A stretch of 64,000 nucleotides of DNA. Source: JBBATK01 sp044224515. GTDB lineage: Bacteria; Bacteroidota; Ignavibacteria; Kapaibacteriales; NICIL-2. The number at the start of each line of letters is the position of its first letter. Position 1 is the first letter of the stretch. Positions 1-8,161 of the stretch are shown piece by piece. The notes beneath the pieces were generated by a model. That model did not search any database. It was not told the origin of the DNA and was given only the letters and a program-made list of their open reading frames with translations. Location of the stretch: NCBI GenBank assembly GCA_044224515.1, contig JBGAKH010000011.1:62001-126000 (forward strand). Direction: 5' to 3'. The position numbers were made by a program, and so were the translations under genes.

Positions 1-67
1 AGTAGAGATATAGTAGAAATACACACTACAGGAGCACATAGGGAATTTTTACGCACCTAGTGCACCA

Positions 68-442
68 ATGACGAAAATGACTACTCTCAATGATCTGGGT
101 TTTAAAGCCCCTAAAAAATCAACACCGAGACAAGAGCCGATGGCTGCAGTGTCAACGCCAAGTGATGCGCAGCCCGCTGCGGAGACTCGAAAGTCGAATT
201 CGGTTTCCACCGAGCGGGTCGCAAAAGCAACCACACCTGAGCTGGCAGCACCACGTTTTTTGTCAAGCGATGAGAAGCTTCGCTTCGCAAAGACTCGGCA
301 CTGCCCGCCTCATGTGGCAGCCCAGCCGGACGAATGGGAAGTGCTCTGGGAAGGTGGCTCGACATTCCTTTTCGCGCGCTCATGGGAAAGCCATGACGCA
401 ATTATCAACAGACTGAATTTGATGGGGCACGCGGATGCTTAG
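68..442 (+). CDS. Hypothetical phage protein
   Basis: A 124-residue protein of unknown function. The first half is rich in Ser, Thr, Ala, Pro and Lys and probably disordered. The second half, from about residue 62, looks folded and is aromatic-rich (DEWEVLWEGG, FLFARSW). Its stop overlaps the start of the helicase gene by 8 bases, so the two are probably translationally coupled and belong to the same early or replication operon. A second in-frame ATG at position 77 is an alternative start. I do not recognise a family. Confidence 0.6.
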   Translation: MTKMTTLNDLGFKAPKKSTPRQEPMAAVSTPSDAQPAAETRKSNSVSTERVAKATTPELAAPRFLSSDEKLRFAKTRHCPPHVAAQPDEWEVLWEGGSTFLFARSWESHDAIINRLNLMGHADA

Positions 443-1751
443 AGACTATCAACAAAGATTAGCGGAGCAAGGTGCGGTTGTCTTGATGGAGCATGGGCTC
501 GTGTACTACTCCATTGAGATGCGGGTTGGCAAGACGCTCATAGCACTTGCGACCGCTGAACTGGCAGGAGCTGCAAGGGTGCTGTTCGTGACAAAGAAGA
601 AGGCTATCGAATCGGTTGAGTTGGACTTTCAGCGCGAGCCGTTCACCTTCACACTGGATGTCACTAACTACGAGCAAGTGTCCAAGTTCGGTGGTAAGCA
701 GCACTATGACGTTATTATCGTCGATGAAGCACATGGGCTCGGCGCGTTTCCGAAACCGTCACTTCGCACCGAGCAGCTCAAGGAACTAGCAAAGCGCTCT
801 CAGATCATTTATCTCTCCGGCACGCCGACACCTGAGACCTACTCACAGATATTCCACCAGCTGTGGATAAGCCCGTTCTCTCCGTTCGAGCACAAGAACT
901 TTTACAAATGGGCTAAAGAGTACGTTGATATCAGAGAGCGTGTCATCAACGGTTACAAGATGAACGACTACACCAAGGCGCGAAAGGACCTCATTGATGA
1001 GAAGACCAAACACCTGTTCGTCAGCTATACGCAATCCGAGGCTGGATTCACTGCTGGTGAGGTTCAGGAGTCGATCCTGCTGGTCCCGATGGATGAGCGG
1101 ATCTACAAACTCTCCAAGCTGCTTGTCGCCAACAAGTATCACAAGTTCCTCGACGGGTCAGAGTTAGTGTGCGACTCAGCAGTGAAGCTGCAGAACAAGC
1201 TCCATCAGATCTTTTCCGGTACGATCATAACCGAAACCGGAGAGCCAAAGATCCTCGATCGCTCAAAGGCGAAGTTCATCAAGCGGTTCTTCGAAGGCAA
1301 GAAGATCGCCGTCTTTTACCAATTCCAAGCCGAAGGCACAATGCTCCGAGAGGAACTTGAGAACATCACCGACTCACCATCTGAGTTCAACGTCTCAACC
1401 GATAAGACTTTTCTCTGCCAGATCCAGTCAGGGTCGATGGGTATCAACCTTGCCACAGCAGACGCACTGGTCTTCATGAATATCAACTTCAGCTTCGTGC
1501 AGTACTGGCAAGCTCGCGCAAGAGCTCAAGCACTCGAGCGTGAGGATTCGGCAAAGGTATACTGGATCTTCTCCGAGAACGGCATTGAGCAGAAGATCCT
1601 TGAGGCAGTCACAAAGAAGAAAAACTACACACTCTCATATTTCAATCGGGACTATGGAATCGGGCATTCAAGCACAAATCCTAGACTGGCTCAAAGAGCA
1701 GGGCATCTACGCAGAGAAGATGGTCATCGGCAACCGCTCCGGTCTGCCTGA
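435..1751 (+). CDS. Phage SNF2/DEAH-type helicase
   Basis: A superfamily 2 ATPase. Motif I (MRVGKT) is near residue 32, the DEAH box (IIVDEAHG) near residue 97, motif III-like LSGTPTPE near residue 127, and the C-terminal RecA lobe carries GSMGINLATAD and a motif VI-like QARARAQ near residue 357. Single-lobe phage helicases of this size usually act in replication or recombination with a VRR-NUC nuclease, and one is encoded immediately downstream. The last 32 residues overlap the nuclease gene by 98 bases and are Arg-rich, unlike the rest, so the conserved protein probably ends functionally near residue 406. The family is clear; the role in replication rather than repair is inferred. Confidence 0.85.
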   Translation: MLRDYQQRLAEQGAVVLMEHGLVYYSIEMRVGKTLIALATAELAGAARVLFVTKKKAIESVELDFQREPFTFTLDVTNYEQVSKFGGKQHYDVIIVDEAHGLGAFPKPSLRTEQLKELAKRSQIIYLSGTPTPETYSQIFHQLWISPFSPFEHKNFYKWAKEYVDIRERVINGYKMNDYTKARKDLIDEKTKHLFVSYTQSEAGFTAGEVQESILLVPMDERIYKLSKLLVANKYHKFLDGSELVCDSAVKLQNKLHQIFSGTIITETGEPKILDRSKAKFIKRFFEGKKIAVFYQFQAEGTMLREELENITDSPSEFNVSTDKTFLCQIQSGSMGINLATADALVFMNINFSFVQYWQARARAQALEREDSAKVYWIFSENGIEQKILEAVTKKKNYTLSYFNRDYGIGHSSTNPRLAQRAGHLRREDGHRQPLRSA

Positions 1752-1947
1752 CGTTCGTTGCTGCGTCGCTGGCCTGTATGTCGCTTTCGAGGTCAAAGTA
1801 CCTGGTGAACGACCGCGACCACTTCAAGCCTACAACCTGAAGAAAATCCGCGAAAGCGGGGGGATTGCGGTAACGGTGACATCACTCGAAGAAGCCAAGG
1901 TCATCGTTAAATCAGCCCGAATGAAAGCGTCGACAAATAAGCGTTAA
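1654..1947 (+). CDS. VRR-NUC domain nuclease
   Basis: A 97-residue protein with the small phage VRR-NUC fold of the PD-(D/E)xK superfamily. It shows an N-terminal helix (QAQILDWLKEQG), a G-x-PD motif (RSGLPDVRC), the E-x-K strand (VAFEVKVPG) and a downstream Q (LQAYNLKKI). The catalytic set D, E, K and Q therefore appears complete. I chose the ATG at 1654, which opens the conserved region, although the frame is open further upstream. It overlaps the helicase gene by 98 bases in another frame. Stand-alone VRR-NUC proteins beside SNF2 helicases are common in phage replication modules and are thought to process branched DNA; that role is inferred here. Confidence 0.85.
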   Translation: MESGIQAQILDWLKEQGIYAEKMVIGNRSGLPDVRCCVAGLYVAFEVKVPGERPRPLQAYNLKKIRESGGIAVTVTSLEEAKVIVKSARMKASTNKR

Positions 1948-2023
1948 ATATCTTTTATTCACTACTACATCACGTAGGCTCCACAAGCCGCCAAGGATTG
2001 CCTCACTATTCACGCGAGACGAA

Positions 2024-2311
2024 ATGAACCAGCTACTTGACCTATTAGAACCAGACGACCTTCTGCACACGGACCTGGAGACGGTTGTTAACGCCTGCGG
2101 GGTGGAGGTTGCAAAGGACCTACTCGAGCATTGTGCCGGCGGTGCGATCTACGTTCCAAAGCCTGTGAGTATTGACCTCTTGGTGGAGCGCTTCATTCAG
2201 GCAAGGATGAATGTTGGGGTGGTCAGTGTGAAGGTGCTTGCCCGGCAGCTTGGATGCTCTGAGCGGCACGTGCGCCTCTTGCAAACCAGAATACGAGACA
2301 GAAGACGGTAG
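2024..2311 (+). CDS. Mor/C-family transcription activator
   Basis: A 95-residue protein matching the Mor (middle operon regulator) family of phage Mu. The central dimerisation strand has the family signature GGAIYVPKP near residues 46-54. It is followed by a helix (LVERFIQARMN) and a C-terminal helix-turn-helix (VKVLARQLGCSERHVRLLQT, residues about 70-89). In Mu, Mor activates the middle promoter and the related C protein activates late promoters. The gene sits directly upstream of a promoter-like element and a structured RNA, and the late operons start at 11.5 kb, so it is the best candidate for the switch to late transcription. The family call comes from motif reading; the target promoter is inferred. 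Confidence 0.8.
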   Translation: MNQLLDLLEPDDLLHTDLETVVNACGVEVAKDLLEHCAGGAIYVPKPVSIDLLVERFIQARMNVGVVSVKVLARQLGCSERHVRLLQTRIRDRRR

Positions 2312-2366
2312 AATCAACTAATTAATCACTTAAAAAAAAGAGAGTCTAGACAAGTAAAAAATAAAC

Positions 2367-2394
2367 TTGCATTTGAATCAAACTTGTGTATTTT
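2367..2394 (+). promoter_or_regulatory. Sigma70-like promoter of the structured RNA region
   Basis: TTGCAT at 2367-2372 and TATTTT at 2389-2394 are separated by 16 bases, which places the predicted start near 2401. That is exactly where the outer stem of the RNA candidate begins. The upstream flank (2331-2365) is A-rich. It may need the Mor-like activator. Confidence 0.45.
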
Positions 2395-2400
2395 ATCTCG

Positions 2401-2542
2401 GGCTCCACACACCCAAAGAGGACCAGACAAGTAGGAACTAGCATGTCTGGCACTCACTCGACCCCACGAGTCGAGCTTCTATCTAGTTGAGTAATCTTGG
2501 CCGCTGGATAATGCGGTCGTGTTCAACCTATGTGTGGAGGAA
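2401..2542 (+). ncRNA. Candidate multi-branched structured RNA
   Basis: There is no ORF here, but nested complementary segments form a closed multi-helix junction. A perfect 9-bp outer stem joins 2403-2411 (CTCCACACA) to 2531-2539 (TGTGTGGAG). Inside it are a 7-bp hairpin 2423-2429/2444-2450 (CCAGACA/TGTCTGG, with an inner TAG/CTA pairing), a 6-bp hairpin 2457-2462/2470-2475 (CTCGAC/GTCGAG, 7-nt loop), and a composite arm with GTTGA 2486-2490 paired to TCAAC 2523-2527 enclosing a 6-bp hairpin 2499-2504/2513-2518. The element starts just after a promoter-like sequence. It is too long, with the wrong arm sizes, for a tRNA and matches no RNA class I know. It could be a regulatory leader of the secreted-protein genes or an independent phage small RNA. 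The pairing is seen directly; function is unknown. Confidence 0.6.
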
Positions 2543-2597
2543 GCATGTATAGAGCCTTTATCCCACCGTAATAGTACTTATCGATACCTTGTATTAG

Positions 2598-2627
2598 TTG
2601 ACTTGCTCTTTTTCTTCTGGGTTAGAT
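2598..2627 (+). promoter_or_regulatory. Possible promoter of the secreted cargo genes
   Basis: TTGACT at 2598-2603 and TTAGAT at 2622-2627 are spaced by 18 bases, about 60 bases upstream of the ATG at 2690. It could drive the two cargo genes from the prophage without the lytic program. The match is modest. Confidence 0.3.
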
Positions 2628-2689
2628 GACAAAAGTGTGCTCGATCTTGTGCCAAATGTAATGCTTCTCACATTAAACAAATAAAAATC

Positions 2690-3370
2690 ATGAATACTGT
2701 AAAGCTACTCGTAGTAGCTGCGTTGCTGCTAACTACGTCACCTATATATACGTACAGTCAGTGTCCTATCGGGTGGAAGTACATAGTAGTAAACTCAGCG
2801 GCAGGAGCCTGCCCTTGGAAGATAGAGTTGTGTGCGTTCTACGACAATACTGTTACTCCGAATGTTCTGCACATGAATGTTTTGAGTGCCAAGACTATAG
2901 CGGGTTGTCCATGCGTAACCAAAGCCGGTCTAGTGAATCAGTTTAACGCGAATATATTTCCTAGTGTGGTGCTTCAACTAGCTGCGCAGGGAATAAATAT
3001 AAGTATACCAGTCTGTCCGAATCCTATCCCGTCGCCACCCGATCCAGCTGACTATGGACTGATTCTCAAATATTCATGGAGCAACTGCGCGACAGATTGC
3101 CTTAACAGACTAGAGACAGAGACTTTTTCTGACGGTCAAGAACACGAAGTATTTTCAAGCTCTGACTGCAATACTTCTACATCATGTTTTCATACGTATG
3201 GTGTATGTTGTCCAGCTAGTCCAACACTAGGCTGCCCTCCTATTGCATATCACTTTGCCGATTTTGGAGTAGAAACCGGCGGAATTACTCCTGAGTGTGG
3301 GGTGCAAGTTGTTATTACCAAAGAATACCCGTTAGGACATACTTATCAATGCTATCCACAATGCCCATAG
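2690..3370 (+). CDS. Secreted Cys-rich protein (prophage cargo)
   Basis: A 226-residue protein of unknown family. A classic signal peptide covers residues 1-23 (MNTVKLLVVAALLLTTSP...YSQ). The mature part carries about 20 cysteines, many in pairs or close groups (CPC, CCP, C...C near the C-terminus), suggesting disulfide bonds outside the cytoplasm. The gene is followed after four bases by a second secreted protein, so they form an operon. Base composition looks more AT-rich than the flanking phage genes, as is typical of recently gained cargo (a moron). It has no obvious T9SS sorting domain of its own and ends in CYPQCP. Function unknown. Confidence 0.75.
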   Translation: MNTVKLLVVAALLLTTSPIYTYSQCPIGWKYIVVNSAAGACPWKIELCAFYDNTVTPNVLHMNVLSAKTIAGCPCVTKAGLVNQFNANIFPSVVLQLAAQGINISIPVCPNPIPSPPDPADYGLILKYSWSNCATDCLNRLETETFSDGQEHEVFSSSDCNTSTSCFHTYGVCCPASPTLGCPPIAYHFADFGVETGGITPECGVQVVITKEYPLGHTYQCYPQCP

Positions 3371-3374
3371 TGAA

Positions 3375-4877
3375 ATGCTAGATTTGAGAAAACACCTCTA
3401 CTTTGTTGCCGTTCTGCTTCACATTTCATTGGTTTGCTGGTCGCAAGACACATTCAGATGGAGTGCTAAAGCAGTGTACTGCGATGGTCGTAGTAAAATT
3501 GGGTTTCAAGATTTCGTCTCAACTAATTGCATCTTTGACATTGAATCCGGGAAACTTCTTTGGGTTGCGACGGCTTCAAGTGACATTTCTACGCCTTACA
3601 AGCTGAAGTACCAGCTTAATAGCTTCAATGACTCATCTTGTGCAGTTAAGAACAATATTCTGATTGAGCTTGATTCGTTTACGAATGCGATTGGCATACA
3701 GCTTAATAGAACGTCATGCATGATCTTGTCCCAAAGAGAGTGCATTTCAACAAACGATGGATTTCGCTCATGGAGTACGTCAACAAACGATTCCTTGTAC
3801 GGGTTTTACTGGGGATATGATGTGCGAGATTCAACAATACTCGTTAGCCTTAACTATTCGAATGCATACCTCTGTAGCACTAATTCAGGAAAAGAATGGC
3901 ACAGATTGACAACACCTAGGATGGGGTCAACAGCCCACGTTGTGCTGAATCGATTCCGCATCGTTGAACCGAACGTATACTTTTGCGTTTCTTCCCATTC
4001 AGACCGTGAAGCTGGAACAAAGTTGTATAAGTCTCAGGATGGAGGTGGTTCGTGGACAGAGATGGTTGATTGCTTTCCAACGTCGAACAATGATTCAACA
4101 GATCTCTATAACGTAAATGCCATTACTTTCACTTCGGCTGGGATTGGCATAATGGAAGTAAGCCACACTGTAAATGGCATATCTTTCCATGAGATACTTC
4201 GGTCAACGGATAAGGGCAAGACTTGGCTGTTGATTCGATCCAGTGAGTATAACGTCGGTGATGTACGTTCTCCAGGCATACATTTGAAGTGCGTTAGTGC
4301 CGATACGCTGTTGCTGTTTTGCATTAAGGGGCAGGTAATGATAAGCAAGGATGCAGGTCTGAGTTGGTCATGGTTGGTTCGAGAAGATCTAAGTAAGTAT
4401 GATGACGGCAGGCCATTACCAATACAGGTAGTTAGCAACCCATTGGTAATTTCAAGTACAGAGGTGTACGCGTCATTCGATTGGAGACAAGATGATAGTT
4501 TGAATATTATGAAACTTGTTCCGGAAACAGTTAACGAAGTCGAGGATAAAATTGACACCGAGACGAACAGAATTGAGTACAATGACATGTGGTTTGGAGA
4601 AGCCATACCTAGCCCAGCCTACGAGGAGTTGCGTTTAGGAGTGTCGCTACTAAAATCTGTTCCATTTGAGTCAACCAGATACGCACTCTACGATTTCTAT
4701 GGGACTAGGATTCAAAGTGGCACTCTTGGTCAGTTGGAAGTTCGCGGCCATAGGTACGGTATGTCATGGAGTACGTATGTGCTCAATCTGAGTCAGTATC
4801 CGGAAGGCATTTATTTCGTGCAAGTTGGCGATCAAACGTATACCGATTGCAAGGCAATAATGCATCTCAGACGTTGA
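3375..4877 (+). CDS. Secreted Asp-box (BNR) repeat protein with T9SS-type C-terminus
   Basis: A 500-residue protein with a signal peptide (about residues 1-23, ending CWSQ). At least three Asp-box motifs of the S-x-D-x-G-x-x-W kind are visible: KSQDGGGSWTEM near residue 220, RSTDKGKTWLL near 282, and SKDAGLSWSWL near 328. A CSTNSGKEWHRL variant lies near 167. These repeats mark beta-propeller folds such as sialidases and photosystem-assembly-like proteins. The last 80 residues (YALYDFYGTRIQSG, LNLSQYPEGIYFVQVG, terminal HLRR) resemble a type A T9SS sorting domain. The protein is therefore predicted to be exported by the host's type IX system, though encoded on a prophage. No catalytic residues were identified, so enzymatic activity is not claimed. 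Confidence 0.75.
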   Translation: MLDLRKHLYFVAVLLHISLVCWSQDTFRWSAKAVYCDGRSKIGFQDFVSTNCIFDIESGKLLWVATASSDISTPYKLKYQLNSFNDSSCAVKNNILIELDSFTNAIGIQLNRTSCMILSQRECISTNDGFRSWSTSTNDSLYGFYWGYDVRDSTILVSLNYSNAYLCSTNSGKEWHRLTTPRMGSTAHVVLNRFRIVEPNVYFCVSSHSDREAGTKLYKSQDGGGSWTEMVDCFPTSNNDSTDLYNVNAITFTSAGIGIMEVSHTVNGISFHEILRSTDKGKTWLLIRSSEYNVGDVRSPGIHLKCVSADTLLLFCIKGQVMISKDAGLSWSWLVREDLSKYDDGRPLPIQVVSNPLVISSTEVYASFDWRQDDSLNIMKLVPETVNEVEDKIDTETNRIEYNDMWFGEAIPSPAYEELRLGVSLLKSVPFESTRYALYDFYGTRIQSGTLGQLEVRGHRYGMSWSTYVLNLSQYPEGIYFVQVGDQTYTDCKAIMHLRR

Positions 4878-4937
4878 CAATTTGATGAAGTACACAGTCC
4901 TCGACAACTGCTCGTTACGTGACTATAGTTTCTACAA

Positions 4938-5651
4938 TTAGCGTTTTCGAGTGCGAGATATCTCCTCAGCAATTTCAATCAAATCCTGCCTTTGAATAAC
5001 GATATAAGGAGATGCCGGAATAATTATTTCCAGCGTCTCCTTTTTCGTTAGTGCCAGACCTTTGTACAAGGCAGCAGCTTCACTCAGGCGCACGATAGCT
5101 TTTGAGTGTGTGGCTGTATCCTCACCCTTCTTCTCGTCACGCTTCCTTCTCTTCTCAGCTTTGCTCAAAGTGTCTTTGAGCTTCTTGCGCCGGGACTTAT
5201 CACCTGTGCCCGTGAGCGCATAGTACATCATCCAGAAGTACTTGCGTGAGCGTGGGGTAATGCGAACCGTATGAGTGGATCCGAACTGCTGCGCTCTGGC
5301 CTGTGCTTTATTCGAGCTGATGCTCACCTGGTTCGTACCGGAAACGCTCACCTCAATACTGGCAGCAAGTCCTCCACCGGTTCGTGCGAGTGTTCGCTCG
5401 GTGCTTTTTCCCACTGCTGCGTATGCAACGCGAGTGCTTGCAGCCAGTGGCTTCCATCTGTCGCTTCCTCCAGAGAACGGCGTGATCCCGGCATCGCTTG
5501 AGTTGTAGCGTCCGCGCTCTTTGAAGTTCTGTTCAAACGATGCTCGCAGCACCTCGGCAATTTGGCGCATTGCCTCAGGGGGGATCCGTGCTGTCTCGGC
5601 AGCAAGCCGTGAGACAAGCTCGTTTATTGTTTGTGGGTCCGCAGCAATCAT
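4938..5651 (-). CDS. Virion morphogenesis protein (Mu G-like)
   Basis: A 237-residue member of the phage virion morphogenesis family (Mu gpG, tail completion or head-tail joining). It shows the N-terminal helical part, the WKPLAASTRVAYA segment, the LARTGGGLAASIEVSV strand region and the AQQFGSTHTVRITPRS motif; the C-terminus ends with IPASPYIVIQRQDLIEIAEE. A charged insertion (about residues 150-185) is longer than in Mu. The start overlaps the upstream head morphogenesis stop (TAATG), so the genes are translationally coupled. It is the last gene of the reverse-strand packaging operon. Confidence 0.85.
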   Translation of the reverse strand: MIAADPQTINELVSRLAAETARIPPEAMRQIAEVLRASFEQNFKERGRYNSSDAGITPFSGGSDRWKPLAASTRVAYAAVGKSTERTLARTGGGLAASIEVSVSGTNQVSISSNKAQARAQQFGSTHTVRITPRSRKYFWMMYYALTGTGDKSRRKKLKDTLSKAEKRRKRDEKKGEDTATHSKAIVRLSEAAALYKGLALTKKETLEIIIPASPYIVIQRQDLIEIAEEISRTRKR

Positions 5652-6502
5652 TACTTAACCTTTAGAGTGCTTTGAAGGATCTTGGCGATGTCTGAATCGT
5701 ACTTGCTAAGGTCTGGAGTCCAGGGGACACCAGGAGGTGAGTTGAAGCCCGGCGCTGGTGGATACTGCGCGTATATCTCCGGACCTGACTTGGAGAGGCC
5801 GAAGCGGTTCATCTCGCGCTCGCCAAGGCTGCGTGTGCGTGTTCTGCACATGTAGTGAAGGGGAGGATTGCGCACTTCTGATCCAAGCAAGTCAACAACT
5901 ACTCCGTCGAGACCTGCACACGTTGACGTCGTGCGCTCATCGACCACGGCAATGTACTGCATGTACGGACGCCTATCTGCTGCCTGCTTCATCTGATCGT
6001 AGCGCGAGTTCATGTAAGCGGACTGCATGTTGGTGTCGTAGATGTTGCGCAGACGTGATCCTGCCGACAGATCCACTGTACTTGTCTTGCCGGTAGCTGG
6101 GTCGACAACGTCATTTGGTCCGTACCATCCTCTGCTTTTGAGCTGCTCAGTTACAGTTTCCTTCCAGGCTTCAAAGGTCTGCCCTTCCTCTTGCGCGGTG
6201 TCTATCGAGTCGCGTAGCATCTGCAGCACGTCTGCACTTACGACCTTAGCCGATGTGAATGCTTGGTCGTGTGCTGTTTTCTCCAGGTCGTTCCAGTTCC
6301 ACGTCGCAACGATGTCCTTTGCTTTGAACATGTCGATTGTCTTCTGTGGTGGCTGGCTGAATACCTTGCCAAAGAAGTCCGCTTGATCTTGCGTAGCGGG
6401 GTCGCCGCCAAATGATAGTCCATCATCACTTGGAGTTCGTCCATTTGCGGCTAAGTAGCGAGCGCTGAGCTCAGCGTACCTGAGTGCGTTAGTTACTTGC
6501 AT
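5651..6502 (-). CDS. Head morphogenesis protein (Mu F / SPP1 gp7 family)
   Basis: A 283-residue minor head protein. The conserved C-terminal domain is visible: LRNIYDTNMQSAYMNSRYDQ, then YIAVVDERTTSTCAGLDG and NPPLHYMCRTRTRS, which is the Cys/His-containing Mu F signature. The frame is open to 6586, but a GGAGG six bases before the ATG at 6502 favours that start. This gives a short overlap with the end of the portal gene, typical of the portal-F pair. In related phages the protein sits at the portal vertex during head assembly. Confidence 0.88.
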   Translation of the reverse strand: MQVTNALRYAELSARYLAANGRTPSDDGLSFGGDPATQDQADFFGKVFSQPPQKTIDMFKAKDIVATWNWNDLEKTAHDQAFTSAKVVSADVLQMLRDSIDTAQEEGQTFEAWKETVTEQLKSRGWYGPNDVVDPATGKTSTVDLSAGSRLRNIYDTNMQSAYMNSRYDQMKQAADRRPYMQYIAVVDERTTSTCAGLDGVVVDLLGSEVRNPPLHYMCRTRTRSLGEREMNRFGLSKSGPEIYAQYPPAPGFNSPPGVPWTPDLSKYDSDIAKILQSTLKVK

Positions 6503-8141
6503 TGGCATCCTCCATCTGCGCAGATGCATGACCAATGACCTTCGAGCCGAATATTGCGTTGAAGAGTATCGCACGGAGGTTATCATCCGGCAACTCGCTC
6601 ATAAGAGAGGTAAGTCTGCGGTTAGCTTCACCGAAACTCTTCGAGTCATGTATCACTTTGATCATGGGTGCCAGCATCTCGGCGACTGCCGACTGCGACT
6701 CTTTTGACAGCTTAGCGATGGCGGTGTCGATTGCCATTTGATCGGCTGTTGTGAGTTTGTCTGCGAAGCTCTCAATAGGCTCAGCCGGGGTCTCAACGGC
6801 TGGTGTCGTCTCTGCAGCTTGCGTTGCCGATGCCGGTGCTGCTGAACTTACAAGCTCAATGTGCTCAGGCTTAAAGCCGTACACGTCTTGGTAGTACTCG
6901 CTTGTGAAAGCAAGCCGAGGGTTCTTAAGCAAGTATGAGTCACGAAGTGCGCGGTCGGTGTCGATCGACTCCTGAGCATAGAACTTAGCCGTAGGGTAGT
7001 GGCTCGGAGACCAGAAGTTTGCGTCGATCACCCAACGAAACAAGGTGTTAAGCGTTTGGCAGACGAGCCCCTGATCGGCGAGTGCAATGTCCTTGCTAAC
7101 CTCCAGCGCTGTTGTATCGCTTCCAAGCTTTCCGGGTGTGCCTGCAACAGCTCCTTCGTGCCCAAGCTCAAGCTCGATGATATCGGCGCGCATGTCCTCA
7201 CGCAGACCTCGCCAAAGTTCGGCTGATGCTTTGCCACTTGCATCAATGATGTTGATGTCCTGATCATCCGGCGTGACGACAACACCATCTTGCTGCAACT
7301 GCTCGAGATAGTCAAAGAGTTCGTCGAAGTCTTCCGTGTCGGAGCCTCTACGAACCTTGCCATGCAGGTAAGGCATGCCGTATTTCTGCAGGAACTTCAT
7401 GTACAGCTTCTGCCCACCCTTCATAAAGTGCACGCTCCAGAAGCAACTAGCAAGTATAGGCTCTCCATAAGGGCGCTCGAACTGATCGGCCTCGTGCTTA
7501 GTTACCAGGAACTTACGTGCCGGCACTACCTCACCATTGATCGGCTGCTCGCGTGTCTTGAACCGTAGCTGCTCTTGCGCATCAAATCCGAACCAGTCGT
7601 TTGGCTTTGCCTTCACTTCAGTAGGCAGCATCATGCCACCGCGCTCGTTCCAGTAGACCTCTTGAATCCGGTAACCGAACTGCGGTGCATCGAGGATATC
7701 ATTGATGATGCGGTTCAAGTTGAGCTTTGCGATCACCTGCTCTTTAATGAACTTGGCCTCAGGGGTCTCACCAAAGTCGCGGTCAACGTCGAGCGTGTCT
7801 TTTAGAACACCGTACTTGCGCCGGGCGATGCTGGTTTTCACGATAGGGAATTGCCTAAGCTCTGAGTAGGTCATCTGATCCAGTCCACGTCGCTTGAGCA
7901 TCTCATCCGGGTTGGGCAAGATCTTGATGAACTTGGTTGAGTAGCGCATGTCATAAGCAGCGTCGGCTGTTGCCCAGACGTCTGGTGGCGCCATCTGCCG
8001 ATCGAAGGTCGAGCGGCGTCCTGAGCGTTCAGCTTTGTCGGCGACCTTTTGATTTTGTGGCACAGTCGCAGCTGGTAGCAATGGCGCTGCCTCTTGAATT
8101 CGTTGTGCGGCAAACTGCCAGAGTCTATCTGTGATTCCCAT
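6489..8141 (-). CDS. Portal protein (Mu gp29 / DUF935 family)
   Basis: A 550-residue protein of the Mu-like portal family. Features include PQFGYRIQEVYWNERGGMM, FGFDAQEQLRFKTR, RPYGEPILASCFWSVHFMKGG and IELELGHEGAVAG followed by TTALEVSKDIALADQG. A Pro/Ala-rich linker near residue 430 leads to a helical tail. The start has a GAGG about eight bases upstream. Portal rings form the unique vertex through which DNA enters and leaves the capsid. Downstream genes overlap it and the terminase lies 20 bases upstream, so it is part of one packaging operon. Confidence 0.92.
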   Translation of the reverse strand: MGITDRLWQFAAQRIQEAAPLLPAATVPQNQKVADKAERSGRRSTFDRQMAPPDVWATADAAYDMRYSTKFIKILPNPDEMLKRRGLDQMTYSELRQFPIVKTSIARRKYGVLKDTLDVDRDFGETPEAKFIKEQVIAKLNLNRIINDILDAPQFGYRIQEVYWNERGGMMLPTEVKAKPNDWFGFDAQEQLRFKTREQPINGEVVPARKFLVTKHEADQFERPYGEPILASCFWSVHFMKGGQKLYMKFLQKYGMPYLHGKVRRGSDTEDFDELFDYLEQLQQDGVVVTPDDQDINIIDASGKASAELWRGLREDMRADIIELELGHEGAVAGTPGKLGSDTTALEVSKDIALADQGLVCQTLNTLFRWVIDANFWSPSHYPTAKFYAQESIDTDRALRDSYLLKNPRLAFTSEYYQDVYGFKPEHIELVSSAAPASATQAAETTPAVETPAEPIESFADKLTTADQMAIDTAIAKLSKESQSAVAEMLAPMIKVIHDSKSFGEANRRLTSLMSELPDDNLRAILFNAIFGSKVIGHASAQMEDANASN

Positions 8142-8161
8142 GGTATAACCTCAAGTGTTAG

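Noticed and set aside
2403..2539. tRNA or tmRNA in the structured region
   Set aside because: Arm sizes, loops and lack of T-loop and CCA-type acceptor sequence exclude a tRNA; no tag reading frame for tmRNA.
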